DNA of 37,143 bases from Halieaceae bacterium UBA5085 (lineage in GTDB: Bacteria > Pseudomonadota > Gammaproteobacteria > Pseudomonadales > Halieaceae). Below, piece after piece: positions 16,516 to 26,651 of the stretch. Within the stretch, counting starts at the first letter, position 1. The number at the start of each line of letters is the position of its first letter. A program made the position numbers and the translations under genes. The notes under the pieces are model-generated. The model did no database searches, was not told the origin of the DNA, and saw nothing but the letters and a program-made list of their open reading frames with translations. The DNA is taken from the NCBI GenBank assembly GCA_002414665.1, contig DIAF01000048.1, positions 22,808 through 59,950 on the forward strand, written 5' to 3'.

Positions 16516-17168
16516 GCGTCTTCCGAGGCCTCAACCGAAAGGCTGGCGAGCGCTAATACCGCCTGCGTTCGGGAATGCACACCCAGTTTGCGAAAGATCT
16601 CGGTCATGTGTGCCTTCACCGTCGCCTCTTTTACCTCAAGATGTCCGGCGATCTGCTTGTTCAGCAGACCTTCAACCAGCATGGAAGCCACCCGAAACTG
16701 CTGCGGCGTGAGACTGGACAGGGTTTCGGCAACATCAAGTGCCTGCAGACGCGCGCCCCTCTGACCCACAGAAAGCCCCGGGTGCAATCCACGTGCTCCG
16801 GCCATCACCGCTTCCATGCAGCGCTGCATTTCCTCGATACCCGCAGACTTGGACAAAAACGCAGCTGCACCGTGATCCAGGGCGCGTCGCACCGTGTCCG
16901 GCTGGGCATTGGCCGATACCATCACGACCGGCACCTTGGGCAGCTGTCCGCCAACCCAGCACAGCGCAGAAAAACCCAGCGCTCCCGGCATGTGCAAATC
17001 CAGCAACAGCAAATCGAGCCCCTGTTCCGCCTGGGCTGCCTGCTGCAGTTCGGCAACATTGGCCGCCAGCAACAGGCGGTGTTGAGGAAACGCGCTTGCG
17101 ACGACCTGCTCCAGGGCAGCGCGGAAAAGTGGATGATCGTCAGCGATCAGAATACTGCGTCGAGACAC
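16512..17168 (-). CDS. crbR: LuxR/NarL-type response regulator, CrbR-type
   Basis: This 218-residue regulator starts at a GTG (17168), supported by a GGAGG ribosome site and by the usual receiver start (RSILIADDHPLF). The receiver has Asp10/Asp11, phospho-acceptor Asp57 (LLLLDLHMPG), Ser85 and Lys107. The C-terminal HTH (LTPQQFRVASMLVEG through VKAHMTEIFRKLG, about 154-200) is of LuxR type. It is the expected partner of the CrbS-type kinase and presumably activates acsA and the symporter operon. It lies convergent with crbS and divergent from the porin gene, whose promoter carries one of the three GACCAAGGTC sites. Confidence 0.9.
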   Translation of the reverse strand: MSRRSILIADDHPLFRAALEQVVASAFPQHRLLLAANVAELQQAAQAEQGLDLLLLDLHMPGALGFSALCWVGGQLPKVPVVMVSANAQPDTVRRALDHGAAAFLSKSAGIEEMQRCMEAVMAGARGLHPGLSVGQRGARLQALDVAETLSSLTPQQFRVASMLVEGLLNKQIAGHLEVKEATVKAHMTEIFRKLGVHSRTQAVLALASLSVEASEDA

Positions 17169-17195
17169 GTGGCCTCCGGTTCTTGTTATTGGTTA

Positions 17196-17211
17196 TTCGA
17201 CTTAAGTCGAA
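17196..17211. promoter_or_regulatory. 16-base perfect palindrome TTCGACTTAAGTCGAA upstream of crbR
   Basis: A complete 16-base palindrome lies 28-43 bases before the crbR GTG and about 100 bases before the porin ATG, in the divergent intergenic region. Its sequence differs from the GACCAAGGTC sites, so a second regulator, or autoregulation of crbR, is suggested. Confidence 0.55.
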
Positions 17212-17227
17212 AATGCCGCGCGGCTTT

Positions 17228-17269
17228 GACCAAGGTCCAATGGGCCTTTGTCACGGTCAAGGGTACAAC
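17228..17269 (+). promoter_or_regulatory. Porin promoter: GACCAAGGTC operator plus -10 (TACAAC)
   Basis: GACCAAGGTC (17228-17237) is followed by CAA and, 36 bases from its first base, by TACAAC (17264-17269) as -10. An additional half-site GGTC is at 17255-17258. The same palindrome with the same spacing precedes the DUF4212/symporter operon and acsA. The predicted transcription start is near 17276. Confidence 0.65.
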
Positions 17270-17310
17270 ATGCACGTCACGAAGAATAATCGCTGGAGAA
17301 TCTGCATACC

Positions 17311-18633
17311 ATGCCCACGCGAAAGCTCATTGCCACACTGCTCGCCACACCGCTGGTGCTGCTGCCCTTCACCGCCACCGCTGATGATCTCGCTGCACGT
17401 ATCGCCCTGCTTGAGCAGCAAATCGCCGAATTAAAGGCACTGGTCGTCGACCAGCAGGCCGCCGGTGAATCCACTCGCGCAGAACTGGAGACCCTGCGGC
17501 CCGTGCGCAAGGGCACCCGTTTCGGCTACGGCGGCTACATCCAGCTCGATGCCATCACCTCCCGCTACAGCGAAGGCAAGCCGACCAATAATCTGGTGGA
17601 CGACTTCCTGGTGTCGTCATTGATCCCGGTTGAACCGGCCTCTGGCGATGGCCAGGCCGCCACCAGTACCAAGCTGCACGCCCAGTCATCGCGATTCTTC
17701 TTCACCACTCAAACGCCGACTGCCCAGGGCAGCATCGATACCCGCATTGAACTCGACTTCATGCTCAGCCCGGGAGGCGACGAGCGTATTTCCAATTCCT
17801 GGAACCCGCGCCTGCGTCACGCCTACATCAACTGGGACATGGGTGAGGGACGCTCCCTGCTGGCGGGGCAGAGCTGGTCAACCTTCTTCAATGTGGGCGC
17901 CCTGCCCGACCTGCTGGATTTCGTCGGACCTGTCAGCACCATTTTTGTCAGGCAACCACAAGTGCGCTGGACCGAAGGCAGTTTCCAGTTTGCGCTGGAG
18001 AACCCGGCCACACGCATTGATGAACTCAGCGATACCGGGGTCAACCGGCGCCTGGATAATGCGGAGACCATCCCAGACCTGATTGCACGCTACAACGGCA
18101 CCTACGGCGATCTCAGCTGGACCCTGGCAGCCATGGGCCGCCAGCTCGGTTACGAAAGCCGCCTGAACAGTGGCGAAAAGCTGGCCAGCGACGACACCTG
18201 GGGCTATGGCTTGAGTCTTGCGGGCAAATGGCAACTGGCAAACGGCGATATGCGCTTCATGCTCAACCAGGGCTCCGCACTGGGCCGCTACATGGGCCTG
18301 AATACATTCGACGACGGCTACATCGACAGTAACGGCGACATTGACACCATTGCGCAGTGGGGCGCCATGCTCGCCTACCAGCACGCCTGGAGCTCGCAGT
18401 GGCGCAGCACCTTCGCACTCTCGGCCTCTGCGGCTGACAACCCGTCGATCGGTGAATATGCCACCGCCGGCCAGCTGGCAAAACGCTATGAATCCGCCCA
18501 CGCCAACCTGAATTGGCTGCCACACCCCGGGCTGCAACTGGGTGGTGAACTGATATATGCGCGCAAGGAACTGGAGGACGGCCGCTCGGGCGATCTGAGC
18601 CGCCTGCAGTTCGCCATGAAGTACGCCTTCTGA
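17311..18633 (+). CDS. DcaP-like trimeric outer-membrane porin
   Basis: The 440-residue product has a signal peptide (about 1-24, cleaved near ATADD), a short coiled coil (about 26-62, AARIALLEQQIAELKALV) and then beta-barrel sequence. It begins GTRFGYGGYIQLDAITSRY and ends with the aromatic residue typical of outer-membrane proteins (FAMKYAF). The N-terminal coiled coil plus GYIQLD start is the layout of the DcaP porin family, which takes up small dicarboxylates and related anions. The GACCAAGGTC site in its promoter ties it to the acetate-switch regulator, so carboxylate uptake across the outer membrane is the likely role. The ribosome site (GGAG) is about 13 bases from ATG, farther than normal. 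Confidence 0.82.
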   Translation: MPTRKLIATLLATPLVLLPFTATADDLAARIALLEQQIAELKALVVDQQAAGESTRAELETLRPVRKGTRFGYGGYIQLDAITSRYSEGKPTNNLVDDFLVSSLIPVEPASGDGQAATSTKLHAQSSRFFFTTQTPTAQGSIDTRIELDFMLSPGGDERISNSWNPRLRHAYINWDMGEGRSLLAGQSWSTFFNVGALPDLLDFVGPVSTIFVRQPQVRWTEGSFQFALENPATRIDELSDTGVNRRLDNAETIPDLIARYNGTYGDLSWTLAAMGRQLGYESRLNSGEKLASDDTWGYGLSLAGKWQLANGDMRFMLNQGSALGRYMGLNTFDDGYIDSNGDIDTIAQWGAMLAYQHAWSSQWRSTFALSASAADNPSIGEYATAGQLAKRYESAHANLNWLPHPGLQLGGELIYARKELEDGRSGDLSRLQFAMKYAF

Positions 18634-18643
18634 TGGCGCTATC

Positions 18644-18686
18644 GACCAAGGTCCAACAGCGACGCAGCGATACCCGGTGCTATAAT
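18644..18686 (+). promoter_or_regulatory. Promoter of the DUF4212/symporter operon: GACCAAGGTC operator plus TATAAT
   Basis: GACCAAGGTC (18644-18653, followed by CAA as at the porin) lies 37 bases before a perfect TATAAT (18681-18686), about 10 bases after the porin stop. The -35 position (18658-18663) is not TTGACA-like. This is what is expected of a promoter driven by an activator bound around position -43. Confidence 0.72.
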
Positions 18687-18727
18687 CCGGCTGCCTGCGA
18701 CGATAACAACAGCAATGGAGAGTCCCC

Positions 18728-18994
18728 ATGTCACGTTTAACCGAGGCCCAGGCGCTGGCCTATTGGCGCCGCAATCTTGCCCTCATGTTCAAACTTCTGG
18801 TGGTCTGGTTTGTGGTGAGTTTCGGCTGCGGCATCCTGTTGGTCGATGAACTCAACCAGATCCAGATCGGTGGCTACAAGCTCGGCTTCTGGTTCGCCCA
18901 GCAGGGCTCCATCTATGTGTTCGTGCTGTTGATTTTTTACTACACGCGCAAGATGGCCAAGCTGGATCGCGAATTCAACGTAGAAGAAGACTAG
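18728..18994 (+). CDS. DUF4212 small membrane protein, symporter partner
   Basis: An 88-residue protein with two membrane helices (about 20-40 and 58-75) and the layout of the DUF4212 family (YWRRNLALMFKLLVVWFVVS, then FWFAQQGSIYVFVLLIFYYT). Members are almost always encoded directly before a VC_2705-type sodium/solute symporter and are thought to act as its small subunit. It has a good ribosome site (GGAGA) and ends 10 bases before the symporter ATG. Confidence 0.92.
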   Translation: MSRLTEAQALAYWRRNLALMFKLLVVWFVVSFGCGILLVDELNQIQIGGYKLGFWFAQQGSIYVFVLLIFYYTRKMAKLDREFNVEED

Positions 18995-19004
18995 GGGCCG
19001 CCTG

Positions 19005-20735
19005 ATGGAACTGCAAACTCTGACTTACCTCGTGGTTGGCGCCAGCTTCGCGCTGTACATTGGCATTGCGATCTGGTCACGCGCCGGCTCCACCAAGGAC
19101 TTCTATGTCGCTGGCGGCGGCGTGCATCCCATCGCCAACGGCATGGCGACGGCGGCAGACTGGATGTCCGCTGCCTCGTTCATTTCCATGGCCGGCATGA
19201 TTGCTTTCATGGGCTATGGTGGCTCCGTGTTCCTGATGGGCTGGACCGGCGGCTTCGTTATTCTCGCCATGTTTCTGGCACCCTACCTGCGCAAGTATGG
19301 CAAGTTCACGGTGCCCGAATTCATCGGCGACCGTTTTTACTCCAGAACAGCACGCGCAGTGGCAGTGGTGTGCCTGATTATCTGCTCCGTCACCTATGTG
19401 ATTGGCCAGATGAAGGGCATCGGTGTCGCCTTCTCCCGCTTCCTTGAAGTCGATTACGGCACCGGATTGCTGGTGGGCATGTGCATTGTGTTCTTCTACG
19501 CGGTGCTGGGGGGCATGAAAGGCATCACCTACACGCAGATAGCGCAGTACTGCGTGCTGATTATGGCCTATACCATTCCCGCCATATTCATCAGCCTGAA
19601 CCTGACCGGAAATCCCTTCCCGCAGTTGGGCCTGGGCAGCACACTGACCGGCACCGACACCTATCTGCTCGACAAGCTGGACCAGATGGTGATGGAACTG
19701 GGCTTCAACGAGTACACCACGGAATACCGGCTGAGCGGCCTGAACATGTTCGCCTACACGGCGTCACTGATGATTGGTACTGCGGGCTTGCCCCACGTCA
19801 TCATCCGCTTCTTTACCGTGCCAAAGGTACGCGACGCACGCAGCTCTGCCGGCTGGGCACTGTTGTTCATTGCCATCCTTTACACCACAGCACCCGCAGT
19901 TGCCGGCATGGCCCGCCTGAACCTGATGCAGACCATCGAACCCACGCCGGGTGAATACCTGGTGTATGACGAGCGTCCTGACTGGTTCCGCAACTGGGAA
20001 ACCACCGGCCTGCTGGCCTTTGAAGACAAGAACCAGGATGGTCGCATCCAGTACAGCGCCAACCCGACGGTCAATGAGATGGTGACCGTGGACAACGACA
20101 TCATGGTGCTGGCCAACCCGGAAATCGCACAGCTGCCCAACTGGGTTATCGCTCTGGTGGCTGCTGGCGGTCTCGCGGCCGCCCTGTCCACCGCAGCAGG
20201 CCTGTTGCTGGCCATTGCCTCGGCCATTTCCCATGATCTGCTGAAAGGCATGATTGCACCGGGCATTTCCGAGCGTGCTGAGTTGCGTGCCAGCCGGGTC
20301 GCCATGGCCGCCGCGATCGCCGGCGCCGGCTATCTGGGATTCAACCCACCCGGGTTTGCAGCCGGCACCGTAGCGCTGGCATTCGGGCTCGCCGCCTCCT
20401 CGATCTTCCCGGCCTTGATGCTGGGCATTTTCTCCAAACGCACTACCAAGGAGGGCGCGATTGCCGGGATGGTCGCAGGCATTGGAGTAACCCTGTTCTA
20501 CGTGTTCCAGCACAAGGGTATTATGTTCGTCGCTTCGACCGCGTTCCTCGGTGACATGCCCGCCAACTGGTTCCTGGGGATTGAACCCAATGCCTTCGGC
20601 GCGGTAGGTGCGATCGTCAACTTCGCCGTGGCCATGCTGGTCAGCCGCGTCACCAGCGCACCGCCCGAGTCGGTACAGGAACTTGTGGAGCACATCCGCG
20701 TACCGGTTGGCGCCAGCGCCGCACACGACCACTGA
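19005..20735 (+). CDS. Sodium/solute symporter, VC_2705/ActP-like family (probable acetate uptake)
   Basis: A 576-residue symporter with about 13 membrane helices and the SSS family signature region (ATAADWMSAASFISMAGMIA). It belongs to the subfamily with a large soluble insert between helices (about 310-370). That insert contains an EF-hand-like loop from Asp341 (DKNQDGRIQYSA). The DUF4212 partner upstream and acsA in the same locus suggest sodium-coupled uptake of acetate or another short-chain carboxylate. Note the relation to the symporter domain of the CrbS-type kinase: transporter and sensor may recognise the same solute. Substrate is inferred. Confidence 0.88.
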   Translation: MELQTLTYLVVGASFALYIGIAIWSRAGSTKDFYVAGGGVHPIANGMATAADWMSAASFISMAGMIAFMGYGGSVFLMGWTGGFVILAMFLAPYLRKYGKFTVPEFIGDRFYSRTARAVAVVCLIICSVTYVIGQMKGIGVAFSRFLEVDYGTGLLVGMCIVFFYAVLGGMKGITYTQIAQYCVLIMAYTIPAIFISLNLTGNPFPQLGLGSTLTGTDTYLLDKLDQMVMELGFNEYTTEYRLSGLNMFAYTASLMIGTAGLPHVIIRFFTVPKVRDARSSAGWALLFIAILYTTAPAVAGMARLNLMQTIEPTPGEYLVYDERPDWFRNWETTGLLAFEDKNQDGRIQYSANPTVNEMVTVDNDIMVLANPEIAQLPNWVIALVAAGGLAAALSTAAGLLLAIASAISHDLLKGMIAPGISERAELRASRVAMAAAIAGAGYLGFNPPGFAAGTVALAFGLAASSIFPALMLGIFSKRTTKEGAIAGMVAGIGVTLFYVFQHKGIMFVASTAFLGDMPANWFLGIEPNAFGAVGAIVNFAVAMLVSRVTSAPPESVQELVEHIRVPVGASAAHDH

Positions 20736-20752
20736 AACCAGGAGAAACGCCG

Positions 20753-21229
20753 ATGTTCAGCAACCGACACGTCATCATCGCACTGCTGGTGGCTCCGTTG
20801 CTGTCCATCGGCGCCTGGTTCGCCGTGGGACAACTGGTCGGAGAGCAGCCTCACCTGGCTGAAGCGGGGCGCGACTACCCGCTCATTGCCAAAAGCAACT
20901 GTCGCTACGACAGCGGCCGCTGTGCACTGGCCAATGGCAACCTGGAGCTTGAAATCGATGTGCAGGCGCAGAGCGCTGGCTGGCAATTACGGCTACAGGC
21001 GTCTCATCCGCTTGAAGGGGCTGTCGTAGCCATTGAGGAAGCCGGCGCCACTGGCGCACCACGAGCCATGCACCCGGATGGATCAGGCAGCCGAGACTGG
21101 GTACTCAACCTGCCTGCACTCCCCGCGGAAGGGGCGAGACTGCAACTGGTTGCCGCCGCAAGCGGCAGCCGCTACTTCGCAGATACGGGTTCGGATTTTC
21201 TGCAGCGCTTTCGCAATCCGGGGCCCTGA
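20753..21229 (+). CDS. Small membrane-anchored periplasmic protein of unknown function
   Basis: A 158-residue protein with an N-terminal membrane helix (about 8-28) and no lipobox, then a soluble, probably periplasmic domain with paired cysteines (NCRYDSGRCALANG, Cys50 and Cys57) that could form a disulfide. The rest is predicted beta-rich. I do not recognise a characterised family. It has a good ribosome site (AGGAG), begins 17 bases after the symporter and ends two bases before the DUF294 gene, so it belongs to the symporter operon and may act with the transporter. Confidence 0.75.
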   Translation: MFSNRHVIIALLVAPLLSIGAWFAVGQLVGEQPHLAEAGRDYPLIAKSNCRYDSGRCALANGNLELEIDVQAQSAGWQLRLQASHPLEGAVVAIEEAGATGAPRAMHPDGSGSRDWVLNLPALPAEGARLQLVAAASGSRYFADTGSDFLQRFRNPGP

Positions 21230-21231
21230 CT

Positions 21232-23109
21232 GTGGCAGCAGGAGATGACGCGCCAGCCGTACCACAAGCGCCCGTCGACCTGGCACCGATCGCGGATTTT
21301 CTTGCCAGCACACTCCCCTTCGACCGGCTTTCCCCAGCGGAGCTGGCGGACCTGCTGAACTCCGTTGCCATCAGCTATCACCCCCGTGGCGAATCTTTTG
21401 ATGCCGGCTCCGAACCACGCGGCTTGCGCATACTGCGCAGTGGCGCCGTCGACCTGCGCGATGCGCACGACACCCTGCTGGATCGTCTGGGCGAGGGCGA
21501 GAATTTTCATATTGGCGGCCTGAACGCCGAGCGCGGCGAGGTGCGCGCCTGCGTGATTGAGGATGCTCTGGTATATTTTCTCCCGGATAGCGCCTATCAG
21601 GCACTGCGCCAGGCACATCGGGATATAGACCGGCATTTCAGCAGCCAGCGCAGCCGCCGACTGCGGCGCGCCGCGCGCTATCAACCATCCCCCAATGCCC
21701 TGCTGCAGAGCATCCGCGACTACATGAGCACGGACCTGCTCACCGTCCGCGGCAGTGACACCCTGCAGGCTGTCGCCCACGCCATGACGCAAAGGCGCGT
21801 TTCATCGGCGCTGGTACTCGATGACACCCGCCTGCAGGGCATCATTACCGACCGCGATCTGCGGGCCCGGGCATTGACAGCGGCCCTGCCTGCCGGGACC
21901 CCCATCGCCAGCATCATGACGACACAGCTGGAAACAGTCGAGGCGGACTGCACCCTGTTTGATGCAACGTTGCTGATGACCCAGCGTGGCTATCACCACT
22001 TACCCGTCATGGAAGCGGGCCGACTCGCAGGCATGATCACCACGTCAGACCTGATACTCGCGCGCCAGAACGACCCGGTGTATCTCGTACAACATATCTC
22101 AAGGCAGGACAGCGCCGAGGGCATCAAGACACTGCTGGAGGGCATGCCGGCCCTGGTGGTGCAGTGGAGTCAGTCCGGCATGCACGCGCATCAGGTCAGC
22201 CGCGTCCTGACCGCCATATCGGATGCCGTGACCGTGCGCCTGATTCAGCTGGCAGAAGCCGATCTGGGGCCTGCGCCCGCAGCGTGGTGCTGGGTCGGAT
22301 TCGGCTCGCAGGCTCGTGCCGAGCAGCTGTTTGGCGCCGATCAGGACAACGGCATGATTCTCGCCGATGATACACAACCTGAACACGCGAGCTGGTTTGC
22401 CGACCTGGCACGGCGCGTCTGCGACGGCCTGCAACGCTGCGGCTACCCTTACTGCCGCGGCGAAATCATGGCAACCACCGACAGCTGGAGGCAACCGCTG
22501 CACCGCTGGCAGGATACCGTGCGCGGCTGGACCATCACCCCCTCTCCCGCAGCGGTGATGCGTGTCAGCATCTTCTTCGACCTGCGGCCCATCTACGGCG
22601 AGGAGAGCCTGTGCGAACGTCTTCAGGCGGTGATGCTGCAGGAGGCATCCCGCAACTCCATTTTCCTCGCCGCGCTGGCCGCAAACGCACTGGAAAGTCG
22701 GCCGCCGCTCGGCATGTTTCGCCGCTTTGTAGTGGAGCGCAACGGCGAGCACCGCGATGCGGTTGATGTCAAGAAACGCGGGGTACTGCCGATCACCGAG
22801 ATCGTGCGCCTGCACGCGCTGGCTCACCGTATACCGGCTGTCAACACGGAAGAGCGGTTACGGGCTCTGGCGCGAGAGAAGAAAATGGCCATGGGCGACA
22901 GCCGCAACCTCGCCGATGCCCTGCACTGCATTCAACAACATCGCCTGCAGCACCAGTGCCAGCAGATCATGGCGGGGGAAACACCGGATAATTTCCTTAA
23001 ACCACACGGGCTGCCGACACTGGCGCGCGAGCAATTGCGCGACGCCTTCACTCTGATCGACGAATCACAGGCCGCCCTGCGCCAAACCTACCGGGCGGGG
23101 ATGGGCTGA
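21232..23109 (+). CDS. cNMP-binding/CBS/DUF294 nucleotidyltransferase-like signalling protein
   Basis: A 625-residue multidomain protein, GTG start two bases after the previous stop. Order: cyclic-nucleotide-binding-like domain (about 25-135), two CBS domains (about 160-285, MSTDLLTVRGSDTLQ and IMTTQLETVEADCTL), a DUF294 GlnD-like nucleotidyltransferase domain with GSQARAEQLFGADQDNG (358-374, metal ligands Asp370 and Asp372) and the DUF294 C-terminal helical domain (about 480-620). CBS pairs often sense adenine nucleotides, so it may report energy state or modify a partner protein. The same gene type stands between symporter and exonuclease in other acetate-switch loci. Its target is unknown. 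Confidence 0.85.
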   Translation: MAAGDDAPAVPQAPVDLAPIADFLASTLPFDRLSPAELADLLNSVAISYHPRGESFDAGSEPRGLRILRSGAVDLRDAHDTLLDRLGEGENFHIGGLNAERGEVRACVIEDALVYFLPDSAYQALRQAHRDIDRHFSSQRSRRLRRAARYQPSPNALLQSIRDYMSTDLLTVRGSDTLQAVAHAMTQRRVSSALVLDDTRLQGIITDRDLRARALTAALPAGTPIASIMTTQLETVEADCTLFDATLLMTQRGYHHLPVMEAGRLAGMITTSDLILARQNDPVYLVQHISRQDSAEGIKTLLEGMPALVVQWSQSGMHAHQVSRVLTAISDAVTVRLIQLAEADLGPAPAAWCWVGFGSQARAEQLFGADQDNGMILADDTQPEHASWFADLARRVCDGLQRCGYPYCRGEIMATTDSWRQPLHRWQDTVRGWTITPSPAAVMRVSIFFDLRPIYGEESLCERLQAVMLQEASRNSIFLAALAANALESRPPLGMFRRFVVERNGEHRDAVDVKKRGVLPITEIVRLHALAHRIPAVNTEERLRALAREKKMAMGDSRNLADALHCIQQHRLQHQCQQIMAGETPDNFLKPHGLPTLAREQLRDAFTLIDESQAALRQTYRAGMG

Positions 23110-23774
23110 TGTGGCTGCGGCTGCGCCGCTCACGCCACCGGCGACAGACGGCGGGGACGCCGTTGGCAGCATGCTGGCGTCAGCCGACGCCAACCGGCCG
23201 CACCGCCTGCAGCGAGACGGCGTTTCTGGTCTGTGACGGTGAGATGTCCTCCCTGGACCCCGCGACAGGTGCGCTGCTAAGCCTCGGCTGGGTTGCCATC
23301 GAGCACGGTGCCATCCAGCTCGCCAGCGCGCGCCACTACCTGATTGCCGGAGAGCAGGCTGTTGGCCAGAGCGCCACCATTCACCATATCCACGACCGCG
23401 AACTGGCCCGGGGTGCCTCCGCCCCGACAGTCATGGAAGCGTTCCTGCAGGCGGCGGCCGGCAGAGTCCTCGTATTTCACCACGCTGCACTCGATATCGC
23501 CTTTCTGGATCGCCTGTGTCAACGCCTGTATGGAGCGCCAATGCTGCTGCCATCGATAGACACACTGCGTCTGGAGCAAAAACAGCGGGAACGCCGCGAT
23601 CAGGCCTGTGCGCCAGGCACGTTAACCCTGGCGGGCTGCCGTGCTCACTATGGTCTGCCTGTGCATGCCGCGCATAATGCGCTGCTGGACGCCATCGCTA
23701 CCGCAGAGCTGTTGCTGGCGCAGATTGCCCACCGCGGACGCAACACAAGCCTGCGCCTGCGCGACCTGCGCTGA
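23109..23774 (+). CDS. DnaQ-like DEDDh 3'-5' exonuclease
   Basis: A 221-residue protein whose ATG overlaps the DUF294 stop (TGATG, one shared base). The DEDDh residues are all present: Asp43 and Glu45 (CDGEMSS in place of the common DTETTG), Asp129 (FHHAALDIAFLD), His189 and Asp194 (HNALLDA). The first 35 residues are Arg-rich and without family similarity. DnaQ/PolC-type exonucleases degrade or proofread DNA or RNA; why one is always found in acetate-switch loci is not known. It ends 10 bases before the convergent acsA stop. Confidence 0.85.
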   Translation: MWLRLRRSRHRRQTAGTPLAACWRQPTPTGRTACSETAFLVCDGEMSSLDPATGALLSLGWVAIEHGAIQLASARHYLIAGEQAVGQSATIHHIHDRELARGASAPTVMEAFLQAAAGRVLVFHHAALDIAFLDRLCQRLYGAPMLLPSIDTLRLEQKQRERRDQACAPGTLTLAGCRAHYGLPVHAAHNALLDAIATAELLLAQIAHRGRNTSLRLRDLR

Positions 23775-23784
23775 ACCCACCCGA

Positions 23785-25725
<1,941 letters not shown>

Positions 25726-25759
25726 GTTATTGCTTCCGCCGGTGGTGACTTTGCACCCG

Positions 25760-25800
25760 ATGATACTGCTTCCCGGAGGAGGCGCAACTCGACCAAGGTC
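25760..25800 (-). promoter_or_regulatory. acsA promoter: GACCAAGGTC palindrome plus -10 (TATCAT)
   Basis: The plus strand reads GACCAAGGTC at 25791-25800, 66 bases before the acsA ATG on the minus strand. From its first base in the direction of acsA transcription, a TATCAT -10 (25765 down to 25760) lies 35 bases downstream. This reproduces the spacing at the porin and symporter promoters, with the asymmetric centre reversed. Confidence 0.68.
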
Positions 25801-25813
25801 TATGCCCGAGGCG

Positions 25814-26647
25814 CTAGCCCAACCACGTCCAGCGGTCCGCCGCGGCGTCGCCTCGCGCTCGACCCTCTGCAGCCAACTTGATCAGATGGGCGGACAGGGA
25901 AAGCTTGGCCCATTCATGACGTGCGGGATCAACGTCGTCGTACACCACCTTGACCAGCGCATTGAGGTCCGCCTGCCCCAGCGATGAGAGCCCCGCCACC
26001 ACCTTGCGCTCGCGCGCCAGACGGTGCTCGACCAGACCCGCCACTTCCTCGCGCGGGGTGTGGATCAGGTCACCATGACCCGGCGCAATACTCCGCAGGG
26101 GATAATCCAGCAACAGTCGCAGGGAGGCAATGTAAGCCTTCATGTCACCGCCAGGCGGCACAATCACCACCGTTGAGCCATTCATGATGTGGTCGCCAGC
26201 GAACAACATACCGTCGTCTTCCAGCAGGAAGCAGTAGTGATTGTTTACATGGCCCGGCGTGTGCAGGGCCCGCAGGGTAAACTCCGGGGCCGACAACACC
26301 CAGTCGTGACTGAGCAGGGTTGTCGGAGAAAAGGTATCGTCCTGGAACCGGTCATCCGCGGGCATTGCCCCGATCACCTCAGCACCGGTGGCGGCTGCCA
26401 CTCCCTGCCATGCGGGTGAGTGGTCGGGGTGGGTGTGGGTGCAGACAATCCAGCGAATGCGCCCGGCGCCAGCTGCAAGAATGGCCTCGATGTGCTCCGG
26501 GATGGCGGGACCGGGGTCGACCACGGCAACCTGGTCTTCGCCCAGCAGATAGGTGTTGGTGCCCGGGCCCGTCATCATGCCCGGATTGGGCGCCACCAGA
26601 CGACGCACGCGGTCGTTAAGGCGGAACGGTACGCCATGCTCAAACAT
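25814..26647 (-). CDS. Metallo-beta-lactamase-fold hydrolase (LACTB2-like)
   Basis: The 277-residue product contains the zinc motif THTHPDH (70-76), TPGHVNNHYC, FAGDHIM and APGHG, a complete two-metal site, and a C-terminal winged-helix-like extension as in LACTB2-type hydrolases. I prefer ATG 26647 (MFEHGVPFRL), four bases after the fabV stop, over ATG 26668, which overlaps fabV by 17 bases. Relatives hydrolyse thioesters, esters or RNA; the substrate here is unknown. Coupling with fabV hints at acyl-thioester metabolism. Confidence 0.82.
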   Translation of the reverse strand: MFEHGVPFRLNDRVRRLVAPNPGMMTGPGTNTYLLGEDQVAVVDPGPAIPEHIEAILAAGAGRIRWIVCTHTHPDHSPAWQGVAAATGAEVIGAMPADDRFQDDTFSPTTLLSHDWVLSAPEFTLRALHTPGHVNNHYCFLLEDDGMLFAGDHIMNGSTVVIVPPGGDMKAYIASLRLLLDYPLRSIAPGHGDLIHTPREEVAGLVEHRLARERKVVAGLSSLGQADLNALVKVVYDDVDPARHEWAKLSLSAHLIKLAAEGRARGDAAADRWTWLG

Positions 26648-26651
26648 CGGA

